Positions 8,785-18,125 of a stretch of DNA of 64,000 nt are shown piece by piece. This stretch comes from a virus. The translations under genes were made by a program, and so were the position numbers. Within the stretch, counting starts at the first letter, position 1. Every line of letters begins with the position of its first letter. The notes below the pieces were generated by a model. That model worked only from the letters and a program-made list of their open reading frames with translations. It was not told where the DNA came from and did no database searches. The DNA lies in the IMG/VR virus record IMGVR_UViG_3300020220_003756, positions 1 through 64,000 of that record; one strand, written 5' to 3'.

Positions 8785-9045
8785 TTAATCTTTAAGCCTT
8801 AACAAAAAAAATAATAAATCTTTTTCGTCATTTAATTTCAGAATATATTCTCGATCAGTCCTTTGATAATTCCATTTTTTTCCCAGTGGTCCTAGGCTTT
8901 CTTCAAAAAATTGCAACATCTTTTTTCGACCTCGGGTACCATTAGATTCAGATACTGGACGCCTGTCTCTAAAATGCACCCAAAATCCGAATCTACGGGC
9001 TCCGGTTGATTTATATTTTAATAATTTAACATCATCGAATGTCAT
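8785..9045 (-). CDS. small hypothetical protein (86 aa)
   Basis: An 86-residue basic protein with many Arg and Lys, an aromatic core (RRFGFWVHFRDRRP) and a short helical C terminus. The start overlaps the clpS stop as ATGA at 9042-9045, and heme oxygenase follows 12 bases later, so it belongs to the clpS-bilin operon. No known family recognised; a nucleic-acid-binding role is conceivable from charge only. Confidence 0.55.
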   Translation of the reverse strand: MTFDDVKLLKYKSTGARRFGFWVHFRDRRPVSESNGTRGRKKMLQFFEESLGPLGKKWNYQRTDREYILKLNDEKDLLFFLLRLKD

Positions 9046-9344
9046 TGTTCCATTTCTAAAGTAATTTGCAAAGGAAAACCATGACTGCGAGCTAATGTGG
9101 TAGATTCGATTCCTTTTGTTTCTGCTATCTCGTGCGTATAAACACCTACTACCGCGCTGCCTGTTTGATGTATTTCTAAAGTTAAATTTTTAGCAGTGGT
9201 TTCGTCGTGTCTAAAAATCTGAGTTAACAGATCGATAACGAACTCCATCGGCGTTTTATCATCGTTCAAAAATATAACTTTCCACATTTTCGGAGGTTGT
9301 AGACTAGTTGTTATTTTTTCGTCGATTTGTGCATCTATAGACAT
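9042..9344 (-). CDS. clpS: ClpS, adaptor for N-degron proteolysis
   Basis: A 100-residue ClpS. The family core is intact: LNDDKTPMEFV at 26-36 gives Asn27, Asp28, Asp29, Thr31 and Met33 of the pocket that binds destabilising N-terminal residues. His59 and the GVYTHEIAETK segment (67-77) follow. A flexible N terminus for ClpA contact is present. ClpS delivers N-degron substrates to ClpAP in the cytosol. In this window a clpP lies at 61.5-62.1 kb, but no clpA is seen, so the adaptor may redirect host ClpA. Confidence 0.92.
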   Translation of the reverse strand: MSIDAQIDEKITTSLQPPKMWKVIFLNDDKTPMEFVIDLLTQIFRHDETTAKNLTLEIHQTGSAVVGVYTHEIAETKGIESTTLARSHGFPLQITLEMEQ

Positions 9345-9396
9345 CTTTTCTCCCGAGTTGAGTTCGGAGTCTCCCCCGAACTCTGTGACTAATACT

Positions 9397-9834
9397 TTAT
9401 TTGATTTCGACGATATCGATTACTCGAGGTTTCATTTCTTCTGGAATTTCTCGCTCGATTCTGATCTGTAGAATACCGTTTTTAATAGTTGCGCTGACGA
9501 TTTTCATATGTTCAGCGAGAGTAAACTTACGCTCGAAATCTCTAAGAGCCAACCCTCTATGTAAAAACTCTACTGTAACATCATCGTTCTTATCTCTTTC
9601 GCCAATGATGGTAAGTTCGTTTTGTTCTACAGTGACCTTGATTTCGTCTTTTTCGAAGCCAGTGACAGCCATCTCGATCTCGTAGAGATTTTCCTGTAGT
9701 TTGGCTACATTGTATGGAGGATAATTATTGCTGATCTGGTTGGAGAATCGACGCTCCATGTCATCGAAAATCCTATCAAAGCCAACTAATGCTCTGTTTA
9801 ATGCCTGTGTGTCAAAACGTTGTAATTGTGTCAT
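9397..9834 (-). CDS. small heat-shock protein, Hsp20/IbpA type
   Basis: A 145-residue alpha-crystallin-domain chaperone. A short N-terminal arm (FDRIFDDMERRF) is followed by the beta-sandwich domain (about 38-130) with FEKDEIKVTVEQNELTI and the conserved GILQIRIER strand. Hsp20 proteins hold unfolding proteins for DnaK/GroEL refolding. An exact T4-type late promoter octamer lies 78 bases upstream. The leader carries the same TCTTACTT-AAGGAGA element as groES and dnaK. Cyanophages also carry hsp20, but there it is usually alone. Confidence 0.9.
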   Translation of the reverse strand: MTQLQRFDTQALNRALVGFDRIFDDMERRFSNQISNNYPPYNVAKLQENLYEIEMAVTGFEKDEIKVTVEQNELTIIGERDKNDDVTVEFLHRGLALRDFERKFTLAEHMKIVSATIKNGILQIRIEREIPEEMKPRVIDIVEIK

Positions 9835-9841
9835 TTTAAAA

Positions 9842-9860
9842 TCTCCTTAAAAAGTAAGAT
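9842..9860 (-). promoter_or_regulatory. shared chaperone leader element, hsp20 copy
   Basis: On the plus strand this reads TCTCCTTAAAAAGTAAGAT, one base different from the 19-base copies before groES and dnaK. On the mRNA it ends in the AAGGAGA ribosome site. Upstream of it is GGGCATAGGGCCC, which resembles GGGCATAGAGCC in the dnaK leader. Confidence 0.6.
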
Positions 9861-9911
9861 AAGTTTGGGCCCTATGCCCTTGTGCTGAACCCATATAGGT
9901 GTCCTGCAACA

Positions 9912-9919
9912 TATTTATA
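9912..9919 (-). promoter_or_regulatory. T4-type late promoter before hsp20
   Basis: The minus strand reads exactly TATAAATA, the T4 late promoter core. It lies 78 bases before the hsp20 start. The T4 late promoter match is established knowledge; use of it here is inferred. Confidence 0.6.
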
Positions 9920-9972
9920 TTTTACTGTCTCTGTCTGTGCGAGTCAATGGGGGACTGGCCCCCATTGGATCA

Positions 9973-11896
<1,924 letters not shown>

Positions 11897-11904
11897 TCGT
11901 ATTT

Positions 11905-11923
11905 TCTCCTTATAAAGTAAGAT
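11905..11923 (-). promoter_or_regulatory. shared chaperone leader element, groES copy
   Basis: TCTCCTTATAAAGTAAGAT on the plus strand, identical to the copy before dnaK at 13851-13869. A hairpin (AGGGAC...GTCCCT, 11930-11949) lies just upstream in the leader or at the 3' end of the dnaK transcript. Confidence 0.6.
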
Positions 11924-11952
11924 TAACGAGGGACCCGATGGTGTCCCTATTA

Positions 11953-13845
11953 TTAATTCTTGGTTTCTGTGTATGTAGCATCGACTACATTATCATCCTG
12001 TGATTCCGGATTGGGTTTTTCTGCTTGTTCTTTAGCAGTACGTTTTTCCAAAAGAATCTTCATCGCAGGATAAACTTTTTCTAGTTCAGATTTAATCTTA
12101 TCTGTGTCATCCCCTTTGACTGCTTGTTCAACTGAGGCAACAGCAGATTCGATTTCTGATTTTTCTGAGTCTGTGAGTGTGTCTTTAAATTCCTCTACGT
12201 CACGTTTTACTTCATATACAGTAGATTCTGCTTGATTCCGTGCTTCTATTAATTCTCTGGCTTTTTTGTCTGCATCAGCATTGGCTTCGGCTTCTTTGAT
12301 CATTTTTTCGATTTCTTCTTTGCTAAGACCAGAGTCAGACTTAATCGTGATCTTATTTTCTTTTCCTGTGCCTTTGTCTTTGGCAGAGATGTGCATGATG
12401 CCATTAGCATCGATGTCGAAAGTAACTTCGATCTGTGGCATACCTCTACGTGCCGGTGCGATTCCTTCGAGGTTGAATTCGCCTAGCATTTTGTTATGTT
12501 GAACTAACTCTCTTTCTCCCTGGAATACCTTGATAGTTACAGCAGGTTGATTGTCTTCTGCGGTGGAAAATGTCTGCTGCCCCTTAGTAGGAATAGTGGT
12601 ATTTTTTTGGATGATCTTGGCCATCACACCGCCCAATGTCTCGATACCGAGGCTCAGCGGAGTGACATCTAGCAGAAGAACATCTGTTCGATCACCGCCT
12701 AGCACAGCACCTTGTACTGCGGCACCAACTGCTACCGCTTCGTCGGGGTTAACGTCTTTACGAGGAGCCTTGCCGAACAATTTCTCGACTTCTTCCTGGA
12801 CCTTAGGCATACGGGTCTGACCGCCAACGAGGATGACTTCATCGATGTCTGCAGCCGTAACAGCAGCATCCTTCATAGCGATGCGGCAGGGTTCTAGGCT
12901 GCGTTGGATAAGATCCTCAACTAGGCTTTCTAGTTTAGACCTAGAAATCTTAACTACTAGATGTTTCGGACCAGACGCATCTGCGGTTACATAAGGTAAG
13001 TTAACTTCTGTCTGAGCGCTGTTCGACAGTTCGATCTTGGCTTTTTCTGCAGCATCTTTAAGACGTTGCAATGCTAGGACGTCGTTCTTGAGATCTACAC
13101 CGTTTTCTTTCTTAAACTCATCGACCAAGAAATCCATGATACGTTGATCAAAGTCTTCGCCTCCCAGGAATGTATCACCATTAGTCGACAACACTTCGAT
13201 CTGCTTGTCACCGTCGACATTTGCGATTTCAATGATCGAAACGTCAAATGTACCGCCTCCTAGATCATACACGGCGATTTTTCGATCTTTCTTATCAGTT
13301 TTATCAACACCATAAGCCAGCGCGGCCGCTGTAGGTTCGTTGATGATACGCAGAACTTCTAGACCAGCGATCTGTCCAGCATCTTTGGTTGCCTGTCTTT
13401 GACTGTCATTGAAGTAAGCAGGAACTGTGATAACTGCTTTGGTAACAGTTTCGCCTAGATAATCTTCTGCGGTCTTCTTCATCTTGCGAAGGACTTCAGC
13501 AGAGATTTGGGGCGGTGCTAGTTCTTTGCCCTGTGCTCGAACCCATGCATCTCCGTTTTTAGATTCCATAATTTCGTATGGCATTAAATCGATATCTTTT
13601 TGTACAGCCTGTTCTTTGAACTTGCGACCGATCAACCGTTTGGCTGCATAAATGGTGTTTTTGGGATTAGTTACGGCCTGTCTTTTAGCGCTGGCTCCGA
13701 CCAGGATTTCGTTTTCTGTGTAGGCAACGATGCTAGGTGTAGTGCGAGCACCTTCTGAATTTTCGATTACTTTGGATTTTCCTGCCTCGATGATGGCCAC
13801 GCACGAATTGGTGGTTCCGAGGTCAATACCGATGATCTTAGACAT
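11953..13845 (-). CDS. dnaK: DnaK (Hsp70) chaperone
   Basis: A 630-residue Hsp70, full length. The ATPase domain shows GIDLGTTNS (6-14) and [12 protein letters not shown]. The linker [16 protein letters not shown] leads to the substrate domain and an alpha-helical lid. The C terminus ends [11 protein letters not shown], without the usual acidic EEVKD-like end. DnaK binds exposed hydrophobic stretches with DnaJ and GrpE, neither of which is seen here, so host co-chaperones are presumably used. The leader has the shared element and a late-type octamer. Confidence 0.97.
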   Translation of the reverse strand: MSKIIGIDLGTTNSCVAIIEAGKSKVIENSEGARTTPSIVAYTENEILVGASAKRQAVTNPKNTIYAAKRLIGRKFKEQAVQKDIDLMPYEIMESKNGDAWVRAQGKELAPPQISAEVLRKMKKTAEDYLGETVTKAVITVPAYFNDSQRQATKDAGQIAGLEVLRIINEPTAAALAYGVDKTDKKDRKIAVYDLGGGTFDVSIIEIANVDGDKQIEVLSTNGDTFLGGEDFDQRIMDFLVDEFKKENGVDLKNDVLALQRLKDAAEKAKIELSNSAQTEVNLPYVTADASGPKHLVVKISRSKLESLVEDLIQRSLEPCRIAMKDAAVTAADIDEVILVGGQTRMPKVQEEVEKLFGKAPRKDVNPDEAVAVGAAVQGAVLGGDRTDVLLLDVTPLSLGIETLGGVMAKIIQKNTTIPTKGQQTFSTAEDNQPAVTIKVFQGERELVQHNKMLGEFNLEGIAPARRGMPQIEVTFDIDANGIMHISAKDKGTGKENKITIKSDSGLSKEEIEKMIKEAEANADADKKARELIEARNQAESTVYEVKRDVEEFKDTLTDSEKSEIESAVASVEQAVKGDDTDKIKSELEKVYPAMKILLEKRTAKEQAEKPNPESQDDNVVDATYTETKN

Positions 13846-13850
13846 ACATA

Positions 13851-13869
13851 TCTCCTTATAAAGTAAGAT
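13851..13869 (-). promoter_or_regulatory. shared chaperone leader element, dnaK copy
   Basis: TCTCCTTATAAAGTAAGAT on the plus strand, identical over 19 bases to the groES leader. It contains the dnaK ribosome site (AAGGAGA on the mRNA). Confidence 0.6.
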
Positions 13870-13927
13870 CTATTTTTTAGGCTCTATGCCCTGAAAATTG
13901 CCCTAATAGTGGTACAATTTACGATTT

Positions 13928-13935
13928 TATTTATC
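13928..13935 (-). promoter_or_regulatory. late-type promoter octamer before dnaK
   Basis: The minus strand reads GATAAATA, one base from the T4 late core, 83 bases before the dnaK start. Its position and the following leader match the hsp20 arrangement. Confidence 0.4.
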
Positions 13936-13950
13936 TCTGAGATTATACAG

Positions 13951-14052
13951 CTAGATAAAAATATTTACGATACCTACGATGTAGATCACAGTGATCACAG
14001 CCTGGACGATGAATAGGCTATGTTTCCGCCAAATTACAGCCTGCATGACCCA
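13951..14052 (-). pseudogene. C-terminal remnant of an 80-aa membrane protein gene
   Basis: The frame reading WVMQAVIWRKHSLFIVQA then VITVIYIVGIVNIFI matches the C-terminal half of the intact protein at 14270-14512 (WAIQAIMWRKWSLLTVQT then VITVIYLPPLIKSILT). It has lost its own N-terminal half and is joined, out of frame, to the 3' part of an unrelated gene near 14052. A 30-residue product from the internal ATG is possible but unproven. Confidence 0.55.
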
Positions 14053-14254
14053 GCTGACGATCTCTGTCAGCGTATTCTCGATCTCGGTTGGCTCTCCACC
14101 ATTCAAGATACAGATTCCAATCGCCGCCAAACTTTTCACGCTTGACAATTTCTGTGATTTCGATGCAGGGCATGATTTCGGTATTGGGCAGCAGGGCTCT
14201 TGATGCTGCCCAATCACAATGCCAAAAAATTACTAGAACAGCAGCCAAATTCAT
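14018..14254 (-). CDS. chimeric small protein (78 aa), probably truncated
   Basis: A 78-residue frame with a hydrophobic start and a charged second half containing REYADRDRQL. The same ten-residue stretch, encoded by an almost identical 27-base DNA segment, appears at 17580-17606 beside a different gene. After it, this frame runs out of phase into the remnant membrane gene and stops after GHAGCNLAET. The original protein was therefore probably longer with another C terminus. Function unknown. Confidence 0.45.
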   Translation of the reverse strand: MNLAAVLVIFWHCDWAASRALLPNTEIMPCIEITEIVKREKFGGDWNLYLEWWRANRDREYADRDRQLGHAGCNLAET

Positions 14255-14269
14255 GACTGTTAATATCCT

Positions 14270-14512
14270 TCATGTTAATATACTCTTGATCAAGGGCGGC
14301 AAATAGATCACTGTGATCACTGTCTGTACAGTGAGAAGACTCCACTTGCGCCACATGATGGCCTGTATGGCCCAACCTAGATTGGAAACAAACAGGAACC
14401 ATATATTTAGTGGATAGATATTCATAGAAGTCAAAACCGCACCTACTATTAGGATTGCGGTTATTGACCACTCAAACCAGAATTGCCAGGGTTTTCTAAT
14501 CCATTCGATCAC
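14270..14512 (-). CDS. two-pass membrane protein (80 aa)
   Basis: An 80-residue protein with two predicted membrane segments (about 14-40 and 52-78) and the loop WRKW between them. The stop of this gene lies 16 bases before the next frame, and its start overlaps the stop of the transporter gene as ATGA. A broken second copy lies at 13951-14052, so this is a small paralogous family. Function unknown. Confidence 0.6.
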   Translation of the reverse strand: MIEWIRKPWQFWFEWSITAILIVGAVLTSMNIYPLNIWFLFVSNLGWAIQAIMWRKWSLLTVQTVITVIYLPPLIKSILT

Positions 14513-15210
14513 TTCATGGCCCTAGCTTCTTCACGCCATGGTGCAAGACTGACCAAAGGTGTCAGTGCCAAGATCACTCCTAGTTTGAACAGGGTGCTGC
14601 CGCTCACGATCCTAGCGATGGCCTTGTTGAGATCCATGGCATCACCACCCAACAGCGGAGGAATAAACACAAAGGCAAACAGTACAAATAAAACAGCATC
14701 CACTGGCAAGCTGACTAGGTTGCTGACAAATGTTCTTGCCCACGAACCCCAGTCACGTTCCCACAGCACTTGATACACCCAGGTGTTGACCCACTGGCTG
14801 ACCACAGTGGCGATTTCTGAACCGATCACTATGCCCAGGCTCATCTTCCACACAGCATCAAAGTTCACACTGGGTCTAAATGCCGGAGCAGGAATAAAGG
14901 TCATGGCATACATGAATGCTGCCACAGCAAGATTCAAGACCACACCTATTAGAATCACTCGTTGCACCACAGCAGCACCGGCCAGTTTGTGCAACATGTC
15001 TCTGACCACAAACACCACAGCAAATAGCATGGCGCCGGCAGGTGTCACTACCCAACCAAAATCCAGGAACTTGGCAGCAGCAAAGTCTGCCACGGTCATG
15101 GCCATGATTAGAGTGGCACTCAAACCAATGATCCAGTACAGTGTTCGGTTGTCCAGTTCGATCAAAGGTCGATCAAAGAACTTATCGTTCAAGTTAGTTA
15201 CTACACTCAT
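14509..15210 (-). CDS. queuosine-precursor-type transporter (YhhQ/VUT family)
   Basis: A 233-residue integral membrane protein with six to seven hydrophobic segments. The loop between early helices (FVVRDMLHKLAGAAVVQR) and the later WVNTWVYQVL region resemble the VUT/YhhQ family, which imports 7-deazaguanine precursors for queuosine. Such bases are used for tRNA and, in some phages, for DNA modification; no deazaguanine biosynthesis gene is visible here. The ribosome site GGAG lies before the start at 15210. Family assignment is from pattern, so moderately sure. Confidence 0.7.
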   Translation of the reverse strand: MSVVTNLNDKFFDRPLIELDNRTLYWIIGLSATLIMAMTVADFAAAKFLDFGWVVTPAGAMLFAVVFVVRDMLHKLAGAAVVQRVILIGVVLNLAVAAFMYAMTFIPAPAFRPSVNFDAVWKMSLGIVIGSEIATVVSQWVNTWVYQVLWERDWGSWARTFVSNLVSLPVDAVLFVLFAFVFIPPLLGGDAMDLNKAIARIVSGSTLFKLGVILALTPLVSLAPWREEARAMK

Positions 15211-15231
15211 TTCAGTCTCCTCTTTAAAAAA

Positions 15232-15885
15232 TTAAAATTTTGCATGATCACTCTGTCTTTCTTGGTAGTGATCACAGATGTCTGTGAACATGCATTGATC
15301 GCATTTGGGTGATCTGGCACGGCAGATATACTTGCCGTGATCTATCAACCATTCATGAGCACCCCAGCGATACTGATCAGGGGTATCCTGCTCTAATGTT
15401 TCTGCGGTCTTGTGTTCTGCTTTTGTATTTGCTATGCCCAGTCTGTTGCTGATACGATGCACATGGGTGTCCACGGCGATAGCAGGTTCATTGAACACAA
15501 AACGCATCATGATGTCTGTGCTTTTGCGACCCACGCCTGCCAACTGCATCAACTGCTTTCTATCATTGGGCACTGTGCCGGCATGACGATCCAACAGTTG
15601 CTGACTCATCAACTTCAGATTCTTGGCCTTGTTGTTGTACATACCAGCAGGCCGTATTAATTGTTTTAATTTGTCTATGTCCAGGGATAGGATTTCTTCC
15701 GGAGTTTCAGCATGAGCGAATAAGTTAGCGCAGGCTTCAGCGGTGCGTTCATCTTTAGTCTGGGCACTCAGTGTCACACCCACCAGACTCTTGAACGCAT
15801 TGTTGTAGATTTTTTCCCGCGGCGGATTATTTGGCACAGGATTTTGTGCGTGAAATCGTTCGTAGACTGTGACTATTTTAGACAT
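15232..15885 (-). CDS. nth: endonuclease III (DNA glycosylase/AP lyase)
   Basis: A 217-residue Nth. The helix-hairpin-helix LAGVGRKST carries catalytic Lys121, and Asp139 lies in AVDTHVHR. The C-terminal 4Fe-4S loop has Cys188, 195, 198 and 204 with the standard C-x6-C-x2-C-x5-C spacing. It removes oxidised pyrimidines and nicks abasic sites. T4 itself uses a different enzyme (DenV). It overlaps the DoxX gene by 8 bases and sits in the bacterial-looking island. Confidence 0.95.
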   Translation of the reverse strand: MSKIVTVYERFHAQNPVPNNPPREKIYNNAFKSLVGVTLSAQTKDERTAEACANLFAHAETPEEILSLDIDKLKQLIRPAGMYNNKAKNLKLMSQQLLDRHAGTVPNDRKQLMQLAGVGRKSTDIMMRFVFNEPAIAVDTHVHRISNRLGIANTKAEHKTAETLEQDTPDQYRWGAHEWLIDHGKYICRARSPKCDQCMFTDICDHYQERQSDHAKF

Positions 15886-16351
15886 TGGCCGCTTGTAGTT
15901 TCTTTTTATTGGCTACTGCCCAGTTGCCTCTCAGTGCAAAATAAAGTCCACCAATCCATAGGCTGAAGTGCAAGTAGTCAGAGAGAATAAAAGCCCATAG
16001 ACTTTCAGGCTTGAGCACTACCCAGATCACTCCGGTCATCACGCAACACATGACCAGGCCGCAGAATCTAGTGAGTGCATCTCCCAGTTCGGCAACATAG
16101 GGCAAGTCCCGAATCTTAGCCACAGTGGCTAATCCTCCCGCCAGTAGACCAACACCGGCTAGTATTTCACCAAAGACCACGAACCACCATACCAAGGCCG
16201 GCAGACCAAATGCTGCTCCACCCGCAGGATCAAATGGCATCTTGGCCAAGCCCTGTGTGATAAACACCACGGCCAAAGGTATTCGCAACAGCAGGTTGCT
16301 CCAGTCAAAGTCTGGCAATGTGTGCCAATAATTTTTTAGAACCAGTTTCAT
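15878..16351 (-). CDS. DoxX-family membrane protein
   Basis: A 157-residue protein with four membrane segments. The first (LLLRIPLAVVFITQGLAKMPF) and the following GLPALVWWFVVFGEILAGVGLL block match the DoxX/YphA family of respiratory-membrane proteins. ATG 16351 has the ribosome site AAAGGAAA; an upstream frame extension of 20 residues lies in the COQ7 3' end and is rejected. Family members are linked to redox or quinone functions, but the exact reaction is unknown. Neighbours COQ7 and cytochrome c fit. Confidence 0.75.
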   Translation of the reverse strand: MKLVLKNYWHTLPDFDWSNLLLRIPLAVVFITQGLAKMPFDPAGGAAFGLPALVWWFVVFGEILAGVGLLAGGLATVAKIRDLPYVAELGDALTRFCGLVMCCVMTGVIWVVLKPESLWAFILSDYLHFSLWIGGLYFALRGNWAVANKKKLQAANV

Positions 16352-16364
16352 AATATGTTTCCTT

Positions 16365-16889
16365 TCAAATGCGACGGCAAATAGAGACCGCACCGCGCGA
16401 TCCCAGGTCAATCAACTTTACCCATAATTTCAATGCAGGGTTGATGGATCTAACACGCGACCCAGCATCATGCTTGTGATGCACTTCGTCGGCCTGGCAT
16501 TTTTTAAGTACGACTACCAGATCGTTGTGTTCGGGATAGGAAGATAACTGATCAATCTGTTGTTGATAATGATGGTCCACAAAAGTTTCCACAGCTTGTA
16601 TGGTAGCATACACTGTATTGCGTCCAAATAGAGCTGGCACAGCACCAGTGAGCCAACCTGCTATTCGCCAAGGAATCTGCAGACGACTTTGCTGTGACAC
16701 ATGTACCAGGGACTCCATCATTCTTAAATGCTGTCGTTCCACAGCTCCATGTGCATCAGCAAACTCCAACAATTCGGGGTCTTCCCGCCACAGGGCCACT
16801 GCTTTTATACCCCGATAGATTTCTACCGCTCCAACTTCACCTGCATGATCAGAGCGTAATTCCTGATTGATGTAGTTACTGATTGACAC
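16365..16889 (-). CDS. COQ7-type demethoxyubiquinone hydroxylase
   Basis: A 174-residue di-iron carboxylate protein. Ligand motifs appear in order: HAGEVGAVEIYRG near residue 15-27, VERQHLRMM near 51-59, ETFVDHHYQQQ near 100-110, and DEVHHKHDA near 132-140. This is the family that hydroxylates the last-but-one ubiquinone intermediate in proteobacteria. The length is near that of bacterial COQ7. It lies between DoxX and a cytochrome c, so it probably supports aerobic electron transport in infected cells. An intact iron site suggests a working enzyme. Confidence 0.85.
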   Translation of the reverse strand: MSISNYINQELRSDHAGEVGAVEIYRGIKAVALWREDPELLEFADAHGAVERQHLRMMESLVHVSQQSRLQIPWRIAGWLTGAVPALFGRNTVYATIQAVETFVDHHYQQQIDQLSSYPEHNDLVVVLKKCQADEVHHKHDAGSRVRSINPALKLWVKLIDLGSRGAVSICRRI

Positions 16890-16890
16890 T

Positions 16891-17187
16891 TTACTTCAGT
16901 GTAGCAGTATAGGCCGCGATGTTTTTAATATCGGCTGGAGATAGTTGTGCAGCAAAGCCCCACATCAACTGACTCTGTGCGCCAATCTGTTGCTTGTTTT
17001 TGTAGGCAGTGAGTTTCCTCTCAATGTCTGCCGCTGGCTGGCCGGCCAACTTGGGACCTGCACCACCTTGACCTTGTGCGCCGTGACAGGCCACACAGGT
17101 AGCGTACTTGACTTTGCCTTGGGCCGCATCTTGTGCCATGGCTGGTACGCTTAACGCGACCAAACTTGCAAAAATAAATGATTTCAT
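16891..17187 (-). CDS. periplasmic class I cytochrome c
   Basis: A 98-residue cytochrome c. A signal peptide (MKSFIFASLVALSVPAMA) is followed by the heme-binding CVACH (31-35) and a later Met in QLMWGFA that can be the axial ligand. ATG 17187 is chosen over an upstream frame start because it has AAAGGAAAC before it and starts the signal peptide. It belongs to the small cytochrome c4/c5-like electron carriers. Maturation needs the host Ccm system. A cytochrome c in a phage-like genome is rare. Confidence 0.9.
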   Translation of the reverse strand: MKSFIFASLVALSVPAMAQDAAQGKVKYATCVACHGAQGQGGAGPKLAGQPAADIERKLTAYKNKQQIGAQSQLMWGFAAQLSPADIKNIAAYTATLK

Positions 17188-17197
17188 TTTGTTTCCT

Positions 17198-17371
17198 TTA
17201 AACAATTAAATTTACTAACATTAATAATGATAACACAAACACTAGAGTTATTACAAGCCCCGCAACAACCAATACCACAGGATTAAGTTGTTCAGCGTCC
17301 TGTTCATATTCGGATCTTTTTCTGATGCCCAGAAAAGACCACATCACTGCCCGAATTGTTCTTAACCACAT
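17198..17371 (-). CDS. DUF2970 membrane protein (57 aa)
   Basis: A 57-residue protein starting MWLRTIRAVMWSFLGIRKRS, the pattern of DUF2970, followed by an acidic linker and one membrane helix. DUF2970 proteins are typical of betaproteobacteria; this is a clue to the host or donor. It sits between cytochrome c and a DUF2061 gene. The function of the family is unknown. Confidence 0.75.
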   Translation of the reverse strand: MWLRTIRAVMWSFLGIRKRSEYEQDAEQLNPVVLVVAGLVITLVFVLSLLMLVNLIV

Positions 17372-17378
17372 ATTGGAA

Positions 17379-17555
17379 TCACTGCTCGCCCCAACTGACT
17401 CTCAACCAAACACGTTCATGCACATAAAAGATTATGGTATGTATGATGGCCAGAGCTATGGCCCCTTGCCAGCCTGCAAAAGGTATGGTTATTAACATGG
17501 CGATCAGTCTCCAACTGACTGCTCTAGCCCAGGTGCGTGTTTTGGTTTCTGTCAT
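17379..17555 (-). CDS. DUF2061 membrane protein (58 aa)
   Basis: A 58-residue protein with ARAVSWRLIAMLITIPFAG, a second hydrophobic segment and the closing FYVHERVWLRVSWG. The SWR and YxHERVW signatures are those of DUF2061 membrane proteins. It lies 7 bases upstream of DUF2970 in the same direction, so the two are co-transcribed with cytochrome c. Function unknown. Confidence 0.75.
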   Translation of the reverse strand: MTETKTRTWARAVSWRLIAMLITIPFAGWQGAIALAIIHTIIFYVHERVWLRVSWGEQ

Positions 17556-17610
17556 TTGCTTTTGTTTTCAAACTGTGTAGCTGACGATCTCTGTCAGCGT
17601 ATTCTGGATC
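17556..17610 (-). pseudogene. gene remnant sharing REYADRDRQL-type segment
   Basis: The minus-strand frame reads DPEYADRDRQLHSLKTKAND with no start codon of its own. Its core DNA (17580-17606) is nearly identical to 14049-14076, where the same peptide belongs to a 78-residue frame. The segment also forms a hairpin (GCTGAC...GTCAGC). It is a leftover of a gene fragment, moved or broken by recombination. Confidence 0.45.
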
Positions 17611-17617
17611 ACAGTAT

Positions 17618-17980
17618 TTAGATACTCGCTGCCTTCTCGGCTCGTTCTTCATCACTCATCTCAGAATCTCTCTGGGCACGATCCGATTGTCGCAGTTGAT
17701 CATATTTTGGTCGATCGGGATACTGTTTCTGCACAGTCTTGATCACCAACCAAGTTATGAACGCCATGCTGACGATGGCCATGTGTCCAAACACATTGTA
17801 TCCCAGATACCACATCTCGCCCGCATATAATGAAAACGCCAGGGCCCAAAAACAGGCCAGCATGATGCTGGCGATGTATTTGATCTGCATGGGAGCATTT
17901 CTCATACCATTGAAGTTGGGATCCAGCAATTGATAGAAAGTCCTAAACAGTAATCGCAAAAATTTGTATAGTCCGTACAT
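17618..17980 (-). CDS. two-pass membrane protein, copy 1 of a duplicated cassette
   Basis: A 120-residue protein with an amphipathic N terminus, two membrane helices (about 29-51 and 57-78) and a charged C-terminal tail rich in Arg and Glu. It is about 90 percent identical to the protein at 45794-46156. The upstream 44-residue gene is duplicated with it. I do not recognise the family; keeping two near-copies suggests a dosage need or a recent duplication. Confidence 0.65.
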   Translation of the reverse strand: MYGLYKFLRLLFRTFYQLLDPNFNGMRNAPMQIKYIASIMLACFWALAFSLYAGEMWYLGYNVFGHMAIVSMAFITWLVIKTVQKQYPDRPKYDQLRQSDRAQRDSEMSDEERAEKAASI

Positions 17981-17990
17981 GATTATCCTC

Positions 17991-18125
17991 TCATTGACAC
18001 ACAGAATCGTAATACTTGCAGAAGAAAAAATGCCATGCGAGATGTTGGTCCCTCACAGACCATAGGCCTGCTGTGATCAGGGCAACGATGCCACATATTG
18101 CGGCGAATATTATGTAAACCTTCAT
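17991..18125 (-). CDS. small membrane protein (44 aa), copy 1 of a duplicated cassette
   Basis: A 44-codon frame: one membrane helix (about 3-23) followed by SVRDQHLAWHFFFCKYYDS. It is about 70 percent identical to 46167-46301. ATG 18125 overlaps the radical SAM stop as ATGA. Two copies in the same arrangement, with conservation concentrated in the peptide, show a real gene although it is short. Confidence 0.65.
   Translation of the reverse strand: MKVYIIFAAICGIVALITAGLWSVRDQHLAWHFFFCKYYDSVCQ

Noticed and set aside
9360-9383. Hairpin GAGTTCGG...CCGAACTC as a terminator of hsp20
   Set aside because: The stem is good, but no T-run follows on the minus strand. It may be a leader or processing hairpin before clpS instead.
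14214-14471. 85-codon minus-strand frame
   Set aside because: Wrong frame over the 80-residue membrane protein gene, which has a paralogous remnant and proper coupling.
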